DNA from: Cyathus striatus
Taxonomy: Eukaryota; Basidiomycota; Agaricomycetes; Agaricales; Nidulariaceae
Assembly: GCA_025738555.1 (NCBI GenBank)
Contig: JAOVFP010000003.1
Span: forward strand, 5,270,001 to 5,334,000
DNA: 64,000 nt
Reading direction: 5' to 3'
A program made the translations under genes and the position numbers. Under the pieces are notes generated by a model. That model saw nothing but the letters and a program-made list of their open reading frames with translations. It ran no database searches and was not told the origin of the DNA. Positions 36,684 to 47,835 of the stretch are shown piece after piece; the stretch's first letter is position 1; the number at the start of each line of letters is the position of its first letter.

Positions 36684-37920
36684 ATGGAAAATTCTGTCTC
36701 TGCACCTGTCCGTATCGCACTCCTCATCTGCGGCGCACTCACTGGCAAAGCTTACGCCGATAATGGCGACTACACCAACGTCTTCCGCCACTTTCTATCT
36801 GCCTCTCTTCCCGCCCCCTGCGACTATGTCGACCCATACGACGTAGTCACAGCCCACCAATACCCCACAGATGCTCAGTTAGACTCATATCACGCCGTTT
36901 TATACACCGGTTCAGGTACGTCTTTTGCATATTTATAAGGCTAAGCCCACCATCTGACCTCGTTCCTTTTCCCATTCTTTTTCCATTCTTTGCTGGCACT
37001 TTCGAATTGGCCCGACGACATTTTGGTGCATAAACCGTCTCCATCTCCGTTCCATATGGCTCTCATCTTCATGTGGCATTCCCGCGATTGCATACCACTT
37101 AATTTGGCACGCCGACGTCCTTCATAACATTGACTTCGCACCATCATCCACTTTCCATCGATCATTTCTATCGCAATGATAATCAACACCCGATGACTCA
37201 AATCAGCCGCATCGGCTTACGAGAATATTGAATGGGTTAACAAGCTCGTTGCTTTTACAAAGCATGTCGCAGAGAACAAACCGAATGTAAAACTCATCGG
37301 TGCGTCTTCCTGCTTCCTTTCCATTCCGTTCCCATTCATTTCCCATTCATTTCCCCTTAGCATCCTCTTCCTTACCATGCTCGTCATCTTTTTTCTCTCC
37401 CCTCTCCCTTACGTACCCACTCCTCACTTACTAACTCCCCTTCCCCCCGCCAGGTATCTGCTTTGGGCACCAGATCATTGCCCGCGCCCTTGGTGGCGAA
37501 TGCGTTCCCAATGGCGGCAAATGGGAAGTTGGGCCCACCCCCGTCAAACTCACGGAAGTTGGAAAGCAGATTTTCGGCGTGGAAGAGATGAATATACAGG
37601 AGATGCATAGGGACCATGTGCCGGACGTGTTGCCGGGGTTCGAGCTGCTAGGCGGCACAGACGTGTCGGCCAACCAAGGCATGGTCAAGTGGCGCAGTGG
37701 CGCAGAGAAGAAGTCGTTGAAAGATGTCCATATTATCACCCTCCAGGGACATCCAGAGTTCACCGAGAATATCGTGAGCAGCCTGGTCGAGGCGCGATCC
37801 TCATCGGGAGTGATTGATAAGGAGGCAGCGGAAGACGCTGAGAAGAGGAAGCAATGGCGCAACGATGGAGTTAGTGTGGTTGGGAAAGTGCTGTGGGGGG
37901 TGCTAGGCGTTGGAGCATAG
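36684..37920 (+). CDS. Class I glutamine amidotransferase-like protein (YLR126C type)
   Basis: The start is MENSVSAPVRIALLICGALT. Exons are 36684-36915, 37207-37299 and 37454-37920. The Cys nucleophile sits in LIGICFGHQIIARALGG and the His-Glu pair in TLQGHPEF, so the class I triad is complete. The overall pattern (DPYDVVTAHQYPTD, HRDHVPDVLPGFELLGGTD) matches the stand-alone fungal GATase proteins related to yeast YLR126C, not the GATase of anthranilate synthase. Such proteins hydrolyse glutamine or a gamma-glutamyl compound; the substrate here is unknown. Its first intron is 291 nt and its second 154 nt, long for this window. Reading frames join cleanly and end VLWGVLGVGA. Confidence 0.88.
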
Positions 37921-39591
37921 ACGCGTGGAGAGATGAGGACAGAGATAGATTAAGTCATTGTAACATTGTAAGAATACCCTAATGATAGATACATGTACGT
38001 ACACGAGAACGTTGTATGGTTGACGGAGTGATGGATGATGCTGGGAGCGCGTCACAATTAATTATATCGTTGTGAACGCTGATATGATGGATGGCAGTGG
38101 CAGGAGAGGTGCGGGGGGATCGGTTCCGGATTTGCACTAGCGGGTGACAATCAGGACGATGTTGGGACGATGAACGCGTTCCAAGCGCGGTAGAAGTTAA
38201 TGGACGTGCGACTGTCTGATCGGATAGATATAAATATAAATAATTTGTTTATTTTCCCATGCGCACTGCGTATGTCACTCTAGTTCCTCCGTCGATGCGC
38301 TTACACTTTTTTGTCTTCTGCCACTGATGCAGATGTCTCTTCCCCCCTCTAAACACGCCCGCATACTTTTAGAGATTCACTGCTGCGGCTCGTACGAATC
38401 TGTATTGTCGGCCTCTTGGATCTATCACTCCACTCCGCCGCGACATCTTGCCAGCATCCGTTCCAGCCAAAGTCTACGAACCTTGCTGCAAATTTGGTGA
38501 TATTCCACCCTACTCCATTAAACCGGTTTATTCCCCGCCCTGTCCAGGCTCTCCCAACAAGGACCCTATATCTCTTATCTTGTTACACTATTAGACGACA
38601 TGTTATAATACGGCTGATACGGCCACTTTGACACCACCGCCAAGTGTGAGTCTTCGACACTATCCAAAATCGGGATATATTCGCAATCCGTAATTGCCGA
38701 AAATCAAAGCTTCTGCTCTCGATTCATATGATAGGCGTTGATTTGCGCACATACATAGACATACATCTGGGGAAGTTTCCTTTCCTATGCCACAAACAAA
38801 TGATCAGATCCATGGTCATTTAACGGTGACAGTACTCGGTATCGCGCAATTGTCTATTATTGCAATGTGTTGTCCATGCGCCGTCTACCTGAACACTACC
38901 TCCTTTTAGTCTTTTAGCCTGCAGGTCCAACGGCAAACCCAATTTTTCGGAACTGTCCTGCTCGACATCTAATTACGAGAACGATTCCTTAATACATACA
39001 TCCAACTCCTTTATCCGGGAACGAACAAGAATTCGCAGCGGTATTCGAAAATATTCCAACATTCCATTCAACCCTTCGAATATTAGATTCGATGCACGGC
39101 TATGTTATATGTCTTGATAACGAGTGTTTTCGACATAACATACCGCGGAGGGTCACTCGCATAAAAAAAAAAAAGGAAGCCAAAAAAAAAATACGCGAAA
39201 TATATTGCTATGTTAGTTCAGGGCGTTCACAACTTGTATCAACGGCCAGCACAGGAAGTCAAGTTGCCTTTGTACTTTAAATTAACGTTCTGTATGGTCT
39301 TGACGGATTTAGCTTGTTGCGTTGTGGCTCTGAATAGCCGGTACTTATCGGGATCCGAGATTAGCGCATCTTGTGTGCCGTGCAAAATTCGGCTTGCGCT
39401 CGTCATTGAAAGGACCGAATGCGACAGAGAGGACTCTATTCTAGTCTTTTCATCATCCCAGTTCGCTTGCTAGGAGATTAACGTTTGATGTTGATGTCTT
39501 TACGTCTCACTGAGTATAGTATATATATTCAGTGCGACTCGCCTCGGAACTGCCTTGTGCTCCAATCCCCAATCCGCCCCACTTCCCCACA
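37921..39591. other. Intergenic, no supported gene
   Basis: About 1.7 kb between two plus-strand genes. It holds A-runs at about 39161-39190 and short unconnected open frames. No domain, tRNA or clear mobile-element end was seen. The last 200 bases are the probable Myb-gene promoter. Confidence 0.45.
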
Positions 39592-40998
39592 ATGCTCCCG
39601 TCCGATACACCGATTTCCAGCATGCCGTTGTTGGACTCCACTGTATTCTCTTTTGCGAGCCGGTTAGACGAGGTGTCAAATCTTCGTCCTGACTCTGTTA
39701 ATATTAAAGTACTCATGGAGCAAGACTCTCGGAAGCGTCGCCAATGGACAGAAGAAGAAGACGATGCTCTGCGAGAGGCCGTACGCATCGGTATGTATAT
39801 TGCTGGCTTTATGGATATCATTAATTCTCCTTTGCAGAACATCCCGAGGGCGGTGCTCCGTATAAATGGCTAGAAATTGCCAGACATATTCCTGGACGAT
39901 CAAATAAAGATTGTCGGAAGCGGTGGTACAATAAAATGTCTTCCCCCCAAACACTAAAAGGGGGCTGGTCTCCAGAGGAAGACGCCCTCTTAACGAGAGC
40001 GGTGAAGCGATATGGCACGAAGTAAACATTTTTGCCGCTGTTCATGATAATTTTTCTGATATATTTCGCTTTAGGTGGCCTTTGGTCGCGGCCATGGTTG
40101 GCACCAGAAAGAGCTGTCGTAAGCATTGGCCTTTCACTTCCTATTTTTTCATAGCCTTACGCATGTGCTTTAGAATGTGCCCGCCGGTGGTATGACACCC
40201 TCGATCCCAACATCGACAAGGCGCCATGGACAAGAGAGGAGGTTAGACTTTTCTTTATCCTACTGTCTTGCCGTATTATCTAACTCGGCCGAATATTACA
40301 GGACGAACGACTGATTACCGCCGTTAATGAACATGGTAAAAAATGGTCGTACATATCAAAAACCTGCTTTCCAAGGCGAACCGGTTTAGCAGCAAAGAAC
40401 AGGTATATAGGGGTGCTCTGTCTCATGCAGATTAATATTGACAAATGTACGCCACAGATTTTTTGCTCTTGTCAACTCCTCTCTGCGCCGTCGCAGTGGC
40501 GATTATGCAAGTCAGAGTGAAAGAGCAAACAATTTCGCAGCTAACTACATCAAGTCAGACGCAAATGATGTGCGGCTCTGGTCTGCATCTGACCTGTCGC
40601 CATCTCCCCTGGTATCACATCGGAATATGTTCGAATTCGACATACACTCTGGGTCGGCTTCGAGTTCATCCTCTTCCTCATCCTCCAGGATGCACTCACC
40701 GTCTACACCATCTCTCGATATGCCGCCGTCGCCGTCGGAGAGTGATTCATTCCTAATAGCAAGGCAGCAGTGTCCGTTGGCGACGGCGATAAATAACTTT
40801 GAGTTTGAACTGTCGTGCCAATTGAAAGCCGTCTCTTCTCTTGCTTCTCCACAGACCTCCTTCCCGTCTCCGATATCACCAACGTTGTCTTCTCCGTATC
40901 ATTCGGAGAGTCCTATAACGTCTCCGACGTGGGACCTTTGGGATCCAGAAATCATGCATATGCTACAAGAATCAGATGCTGCTAGACGGGTATTTTGA
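39592..40998 (+). CDS. Three-repeat Myb-like DNA-binding protein
   Basis: The start is MLPSDTPISSMPLLDS (ATG 39592). After a short leader come three SANT/Myb repeats with their spaced tryptophans. Repeat 1 is RRQWTEEEDDALREAV and APYKWLEIARHIPGRS. Repeat 2 is GGWSPEEDALLTRAV and TKWPLVAAMVGTR. Repeat 3 is APWTREEDERLITAV and KKWSYISKTCFPRR, ending AAKNRFFALVNSSLRR. This is the 3R Myb layout of fungal Bas1/Cdc5-type and related nuclear regulators. The C-terminal half is Ser/Pro-rich (SASSSSSSSSSRMHSPSTPS) and likely an activation or regulatory region, ending MHMLQESDAARRVF. Five short introns all join in frame. Target genes cannot be inferred. Confidence 0.9.
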
Positions 40999-41331
40999 AG
41001 AGGGGACAATATAATTACTTATTTACTATGATAGCGGTCTTGATTATTAAATCGTGTACTTACTGGACTTTGTAGCTACGGTGGTGGGTAGATAGATACA
41101 CTTGTACATTACTATATTTTGAATCAACAGCCCGGAGTTTTATAAAACGTATGTTTCTTGTAGAAAAGTTGACAATTTACCATATAATTTCCCATTTCGG
41201 CACGTGATGTAAATCGGTAGTATTACAGTAAGTGTTTATACTATATTATAGCACTTTGCTGCATACAACTCGGTCGACTGCGAGGTCATCCACTCCTACT
41301 CCGTTTCCGGTCTCCACTTCTTTCTACCACC

Positions 41332-42265
41332 ATGACATTACCGAAGCTTACTTCTTTGTCCACAAAGACACTTTCTCTTCTCCTCGAGCGGGAGCGGCTA
41401 CAAACTCTCCAGTCATTCAATGACGGGAATAATACCACAAACAACCTACACTTACCTCAAATAACGAAGAACCTCTCGCAAATGCGAGCAGGGATATTGG
41501 AGTTGGAGAAGAATGGCGGACAGGCTGAAGCTGTGAAATTACTAAAAAACCAATTTGAACGGATGAGAGGGATGGTTGGTGTGGACATTGGCGTTGAGAG
41601 GTGTGCAATTCGCTGCCATTGTCTAGAGTTATAAGGGTTATTGGTTGACAATCACACTGGTTAGTCTGGAGCCACAACAACCTGCCAATCTAGTATCGAC
41701 TTCTTCAGCCGATTCATCATCGTTACCACCGATACCACCTGTGCCACCCATTTCTTTAGAGCCGGTTTCATCTCCCTCTCCAGCCAACGGTTCCTCAGAT
41801 GAAGTATTCACACCATATACAGATGATCCAGATACCGACGTCGAACCAGGAATTATGTTGCAGACACAACGACGGTTAATGGATGGTGGGCCTCATTAAT
41901 GGTTCTCGTTTCTGGGACCTTGCCCGTTCGCTGAAGTTCATTTTAGAGCAGGATGTTCACCTTGACCATTTATCCAACTCAATAAGACGGCAACATCACA
42001 TCTCATTGCAGATTAATGACGAGTTGGATACACATACTGGGCTCTTATCGGACCTCGATAATGACCTCGACCGTACGTCCGGAAGATTAAGTGGAGCACG
42101 GAGGAGGTTAGATAGATTTGCAAAGGGAGCTAAAGAGAATGGTATGTGGCTCCCGAATCCGCTCTTCGATGGGGGCTGATATATCGTTTGTGTACAGGGA
42201 GTACGGTAACAATTGCCCTTCTCATACTGGTGTTACTCATCCTCATCATAATCTTCAAAACGTGA
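41332..42265 (+). CDS. Syntaxin-8/Syn8-like Qc-SNARE
   Basis: The start is MTLPKLTSLSTKTLSLLLER. The N-terminal half is helical (LSQMRAGILELEKNGGQAEA, LKNQFERMRGMVG), followed by a Pro/Ser linker. The SNARE motif runs from about IMLQTQRRLMDEQDVHLDHL through HHISLQINDELDTHTGLLSD, with the zero-layer Gln in ISLQIND, to LSGARRRLDRFAKG. A single C-terminal membrane anchor follows (TVTIALLILVLLILIIIF) and the tail is KT. This is the layout of endosomal Qc-SNAREs (Syn8, Tlg1). It would act in fusion of endosomal vesicles. The introns (41601-41664 and two later) join cleanly and the stop is TGA 42263-42265. Confidence 0.88.
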
Positions 42266-43441
42266 CCTCTCTATGTTTTCTGCTTCGCTGTTCTCGTCTT
42301 CGTTCTCTACCTGATGGTATCACATAGTTATCTGGATATGCTTAAGTATGTATGTATGTCTCGCGCATCATATTTATGGCATTTTTACCTTGCTTCTCTA
42401 AACATTCCAATATTGGCATGCTTGCCTTCATTTATTAGGCGAAGTTCGTTCCTTAACTTTATGGAAAAAAAACCTGACACTGGACGGAGATACTTATATG
42501 AGCAGGGTTCTAGGCTGTACGAAGTTCGAACCTGTACTACAGTGCTCAAATCTTGATCATCTCCACTACTCGTCTCGTAATTTCTTCGCATCTCAGCATG
42601 TAATGAAGTCCGGAGCTTGCCGAATCAATTTCGAAGCCTCTTGTCTCGGTCGATACTAAGCCAAGGAGGCATGATCAAGCCATGCTGTTCGGTTATTTTC
42701 TCTAGGGGGTTGTAATAGGTTCTAATGGGTTACGGACACTTAAGCGGCTAGCCAACTGGGCGGTTGCTACTTCGCTATATGCAATCATTGCAATGCACAA
42801 TCCCGAAACTGCAGTCTTGCTCACAATGTAAGTTTGTTTAAGTCTGGCGTTCGCTGCAGACTCAGGCCGCCAGTCTGTCAGCATGACACTCATCATGTCG
42901 TATTGGTGTCGTATTTTCAGTTAATGCGCGAGTCAACAGGGGCGCAGTGCAGCCCGATTTATGAGCTCAGCATGTTCAACGTGTGTCCTGATGGGTGAAA
43001 GGCCTCTAAGTATAATGCATGAATACAGATTCAAATTGTGGTTCCTAACAACAACTTATCTTCCGCTACTCTCTTACTACTTAGTATATATGTATGCTCT
43101 ACGAAAATGTACCAAGTAATATAAGATCATCATCTTGCTTTCGTCAAGCAAGGTTCCTGCTACAACTCCCAATCATCTCAGGAGCATAACAAACCTGTCT
43201 CGCAAATTGCATCGCTTGCGAAATATGTCAAGTTCACAGCAAGGGTTTGCCCACATGTTTATAGATTCAGACATTTATTGATTTGTTAAGTATTTACCTA
43301 TCTTGTCAATATCTTGTTCTTTTAAATGTCTGTAACATCAGTCCATATCTCTTGTCCTTTGGTATGTTATCACAGATGCAACCCTCAACACTCTATCCTA
43401 CTAGACAAGTTCAGTTTGGCATCCAAAATTCGGAATAATGC
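42266..43441. other. Intergenic, no supported gene
   Basis: AT-rich sequence with short frames only. No coding homology and no convincing repeat boundaries were seen. Confidence 0.45.
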
Positions 43442-43461
43442 AAAAAAAAAAAAAAAAAAAA
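43442..43461 (-). terminator. RNA polymerase III terminator (T20) of the tRNA
   Basis: On the minus strand the tRNA is followed at once by 20 consecutive T residues. Pol III needs only about 4-6, so this run is much longer than required. Confidence 0.8.
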
Positions 43462-43560
43462 TGCCCACGCCGAGGTTTGAACTCGAGACCCTTGCATGTC
43501 AATGAAAGGGATATTAGATATCCACATAAGTACAATGCTCTACCACTGAGCTACACGGGC
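43462..43560 (-). tRNA. tRNA with 27-nt intron, anticodon read as TAT (Ile)
   Basis: A full cloverleaf folds on the minus strand. The acceptor stem GCCCGTG pairs with CGTGGGC (two G-T pairs). The D stem is GCTC/GAGC, the anticodon stem TTGTA/TGCAA, the variable loop GGGTC, and the T stem TCGAG/CTCGG around a TTCAAAC loop (B box). The anticodon loop starts CTTATG and a 27-nt intron follows position 37 (43498-43524), giving anticodon TAT at 43526-43528. Mature length is 72 plus CCA. A G at position 37 is unexpected for an ANN-decoding tRNA, where A37 is usual, so the isotype is tentative. Confidence 0.75.
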
Positions 43561-44286
43561 TACACAAGTTGTTTAGTCTGAATAAAATTTGGACTTACAC
43601 TGTATAGACGTGTAAAATAACATTTTCATTAATAATCACTTCATGTTTCCCCTAACTAAGTTGATTTATGTAATTTATAACATGTAAAGAGCCAACCTAT
43701 TAAATTGTAAGGTAGGTTTATTTAGATGTAGAAACATGTATAAGAAGTGGACAACTGAAGAGATCACTTTTACTACTAAAACTTTTGTGTAGTGCAAAAC
43801 TGTCACGAATGTCACACTATCATGTGTCTAGTAACCGGTTGACAATTACTTACTTATATCATACGTAATAGGTCCAGTATTGGATAGTAATACTGGACTT
43901 GGGCTAAATGTGCTTAACTTACAACTACAGCCTCTTCCAAGTCATTTCTACCAAATATCCCGAGATACTTATGGCGGCAGGATAAGTACTTAAAAGTTTG
44001 TTATTTTATCCAACATTCATCTGTATACTTACATTAAATTTTACTCACACTCCCAAGTTGTCAGTTGAAGCAAAGGAATGCAATAAGTAGCCTCGTACTG
44101 GTCAATCTCTCATTTCTTATTTCGAAGATATAGATCAGCATTTATTTGAATGTGTCCGATGTAAATCACATAAACGTGTATTAAAAATGTCTGGATAATT
44201 GCCCCCGGAAGAATTGAAAATAAAACAAAAGAGACTTATATGATTCTCCGACAACTCTGCTCCAAACCTCCAAATACGCTACGTAT
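43561..44286. other. Intergenic, no supported gene
   Basis: AT-rich sequence between the tRNA and the hydrophobin 3' end. No coding or RNA structure was recognised. Confidence 0.45.
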
Positions 44287-44790
44287 TTACAGGTTAAGGT
44301 TAACGGGGTTGCAGCCAAGGGCAACAAGGCCACCTAAGTAAGATAAGATATTAGTACTTGTAGCGTAAGGAAAGTCGCAGTTAGCTTACTGAAGTTATTG
44401 TTCTCGCAGCAGACGGGCTGAGCAGTGCTATCGAGGGTGTCAGCTGACTTGTACAATGTTTAGGAAACTTTAACAATTACCAGCTAGCACCAGAGGCAAC
44501 ACCAATAACGCTGATGGGAGAGCAATCTAAGCCAACCTGAGCGGTGATGCCTTGGACAACGATTCCGAGCAATCCAAGCAATCCAGTAACAGAGGGGTCC
44601 TTAGAATCTTGAACGTGCTGGCCTGTAATGTAGAACGCATCAACACCATGCTACTGATACATTAGCAAAACTTACAGCACTGAAGATTACCAGTGTTACA
44701 TTGGCTCGCGCTACCATACCCTGGAGTAGGGATAGCGAGGGTGGAAGCTGCGACGGCAGCAGTGATAAGGAGCGAGATCTTTGAGAACAT
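44287..44790 (-). CDS. Class I hydrophobin
   Basis: The start is ATG 44788-44790, with signal peptide MFSKISLLITAAVAASTLAI. Four exons give about 113 residues with the eight-cysteine pattern: SQC, LQCC, GLDCS, ASGASC, PVCC and LGCNP. The order C-CC-C-C-CC-C with long loops between CC and C fits class I hydrophobins. These are secreted amphipathic proteins that coat aerial hyphae and fruiting structures. The donor at the first intron was set so that the CC pair is complete (TGC T|GTAAGT). The protein ends NPVNLNL. No neighbouring hydrophobin copy is present in the window. Confidence 0.94.
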
Positions 44791-46220
44791 ATTGGTATAT
44801 GGGTTGTTAAACGAGTGTGGTACAACTGCAAGCTGAGAAGAGTTAGATGATGATGACTTGGGCGAACTGGGGGGTTTTATAGTTTTTCGACGCGCATTTT
44901 CCCGATGAATTGACCTGTAAAGTTGTTCATCTTCCATTCGTGTATTGACACACATCAATGTTGTTCGAATTGTTTCTTCGCTACTACTGGTAAGCAGCTG
45001 GTAACGTCTGGTGGCATGCTGAATAGGCACGATTATTAATCATGTGGCTGAAGCGAACGGCTTCATCATATAGGAAGTCAATGTTTTCTTCGGTGCTGAA
45101 GATCTCACCACTTCGTATGAAAGATAAAATGCTTCTAGCCAGTGATAAGCGCACAAATGACAGTTGAGGCTAAGGAAAAACCATTGTCAAGTTAACAAAC
45201 TTAGGAGAATCCGAAGCATCACTCACTGCTAACTTATACATCGAGCAGTGTGCTGTAAACATTCATCGATGGAGTAAATATTGCCGTCATTGTAAATATG
45301 TAGTGAAATAAATTAAACCCAGATTAAAAGTCGAGGTACATACTCACCTGTTGGATATTATGAGGCAGAAAGGGGCGCCCAGCGGCGGTCATTAAACAAC
45401 AGGAGTCTTTCAAGACCCAAGTTATTGGTTACTGAAGAGGGCACCGAGACAACAATGTTATATATATGATCATTCCAAATGACAAATGCCCGACACAGAA
45501 GGTCGCAGTTGTGACCCGTCGCGACACGGATGGACGATGAAAGATGTTGGGTCAATGTTGAAAATCAATCCGGTTTATGAGTTGCATCCATGCAATGGCA
45601 AAAGTAACGTTATCACCAAGTTATCACGAAGGCTAGATTTTGTGGTTCTTAGCTGTAAGAAATTTGTTGTACGTAAGATACAAGCAGAAAATTAGAATTG
45701 TTGTGAGCTGATCAAAGGTACTTCTTGGATGCTGGGCCAAAGAGACGATTCCCAAATAGTGCGTAGGAGCTATATATGCTGGCCTACTTGCGGCTGGTAC
45801 AGAGGTTCGACAGAAGTAGCAGATTTCAGGATGAATAACTGAGGAAATGCACGAGAAACTAGAATTTGCCGTCCAGTTGCCGTAGTAAATTGGTAGCTGA
45901 GCACATAAGTATTCAGTTTGAGAAACAAATCGGCCAGCTCAAAGTTGCCATAATCCCTAAAATATTTGAGGGAAGAAAAGATGAATGAAAGAGTGCGCGA
46001 CTATGAGGGCGAGACTGAGGTGATGGGTAAGGCAGAATAACGCACCGACGGAGCACACAGCTCCGGATATTGATCAATACAGACAGCAACCTCACCTCCA
46101 ACGCTCACCATCGTCGACGACCACCTTAAATCAACAGCATCTTAACCGTACAGCTCTGTTTCGCGGCTTCTAAAACCTTTAGGATTTCAGTGCTATACCC
46201 CAATTAATAAAGCTAGAGTC
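44791..46220. other. Intergenic, no supported gene
   Basis: About 1.4 kb between the divergent hydrophobin (minus) and the Cue1-like gene (plus), so both promoters should lie here. Only short, unlinked open frames were seen. Confidence 0.5.
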
Positions 46221-47056
46221 ATGGGAGAGGTGGTCAATGTTCTTGTAGCATTCGCGGTCATTGTATTCATTTTCCGGTGGGTGACCTCAGGTATGTAATT
46301 TCTTACCATCACGCATTGCACGCTCTCTTATTCAAGTGTATGTATTTCAGACAACAGCAATCCCAATGAACGCTCAGCAGCTGACACGTTGGGCTTCCGT
46401 CCTAAGGATGTTACTCAAGATATGGTGCACTCCACTCCGCTTTTCGTCACCTACGACGCTCTAATTGCTGTGTCTGCATTTAGATTAACACAATATCTCA
46501 TATGTTTCCAGATATACCTGTGTATGTAGCCTGGTTCTGGGAAAGGAACTGCCCTAACTTTCTGTTTAGAGATAACATTCGCTATGACTTGCTGCGAACC
46601 GGGAGCGTCGAGTCAACAAGTAACAAGATATTAGAACGTGGTTATCTTGATGCTGTATGTGCTCACTATTCACTTTAGTACTTAACTCACAAACCATGCG
46701 AAATAGCCGCCTGCAGCTTATTACACGCTCTACCCGAGACAAGTTAACACGAACAATGCCGGCGCAACAACAACTGCAAGGTCCTCTAGTTCGAAATCAA
46801 TGAGTCTTTGATTGCACGCTATAACCTTCAGTCACGGGTGGATAAGGAGAAGGTCGACCCAGAGGAGATTGGCGGCAAGGCAACTTGGGAAGATACCCCA
46901 GAAAAACGGGAGGCTAGTTTGAGGGAGAGGAAAGCGAAAATGATTCTTGCAGCTAGACAGTGCGTTTTATTGACTCCTATACGTGATGAAACATTGACTT
47001 GCAACAGGAGGATGTTAGAACAACAGCAGAAGGCGGCATCAAATGCTACCGCATAA
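46221..47056 (+). CDS. Cue1-like ER membrane protein with CUE domain
   Basis: The start is MGEVVNVLVAFAVIVFIFRW, an N-terminal membrane anchor. After LGFRPKDVTQDM comes a CUE ubiquitin-binding domain: INTISHMFPDIPVDNIRYDL and NKILERGYLDAPP, with the MFP and di-leucine-like motifs. The C-terminal helices (SRVDKEKVDPEE, TWEDTPEKREASLRERKAKM) match the Ubc7-binding region of Cue1-type proteins. These recruit and activate the E2 Ubc7 in ER-associated degradation. At 46807-46809 one T is missing: SMSL must read on into IARYNLQSRV, and as given a TGA follows SMSL. The remaining exon joints are in phase and the stop is TAA 47054-47056. Confidence 0.85.
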
Positions 47057-47835
47057 TATACGGTGCATTTATGTGCTCTCTACCTACTAGTGTACCGCAA
47101 TCCGAGGAGTATCTAAATTCATAGGGTATCACATTTCATTCGGATGTAATTCATATTTCTATCTTCCAACAAACCCAATTCTCTGAAAATTGTCCGTGCA
47201 ACGGCTTTCAGGCCCTCCAACATATTTTGGTGACATATCAACTACTTTGACATTTTCTATGCAGATAATGAAGTTTGGACGATTTCATTGGCAAACGGCT
47301 TACTCTCTGAAGTTTACCCGGTCCTTATAAAGGTCACACTACTGGTCGGATTATTTCGTATATTTTCTGCTCATTTCTTCATCGATATTTAGTTCTTCAG
47401 ATCGCTAGGCAACATGAAACGCGCTCTAAGCGGTTTTGTTGCGTGCCCACAAATGGACTGCTGTAAAATGTCCTTAGGCATTCGTATAAGTTTAGACTTT
47501 GCAGTGGTACTGGGCAAGCGCATCCCAGCATGTCACTTGTCACTTATTCAGTATGTCTCGGGACGGGACCTCCCTGTCAGTCACCGACTGACCCATCCTA
47601 ATCCGTTTCACTCCAATCAACTGATGTGTACCAGTCATCCTCCAGGTGCTCCTGAGTGTCTGGTCTAACATTGGATACCACTATAGTTATGCCTTATTAT
47701 TCCGAATTCACCTGTTTTTCAGAAACGTATTTAACCAGAACTTTCCTTGTATGCTATCAATATTCACTGCAAGTGCGCGTTAATCTGTGACCTGTTGTAT
47801 GCTAAGGATAGAATAACCGCCAGCTATTTCAATCT
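47057..47835. other. Intergenic, no supported gene
   Basis: About 780 bases between the Cue1-like gene and the P450 pseudogene. An 84-codon frame at 47414-47668 shows no domain. Confidence 0.45.

Noticed and set aside
36684..37920. Candidate for the missing TRP1 amidotransferase
   Set aside because: Its motifs match stand-alone YLR126C-type GATases, not the anthranilate synthase subunit.
39161..39191. A-rich tract, possible retroposon tail
   Set aside because: No element body, target-site duplication or coding remnant next to it.
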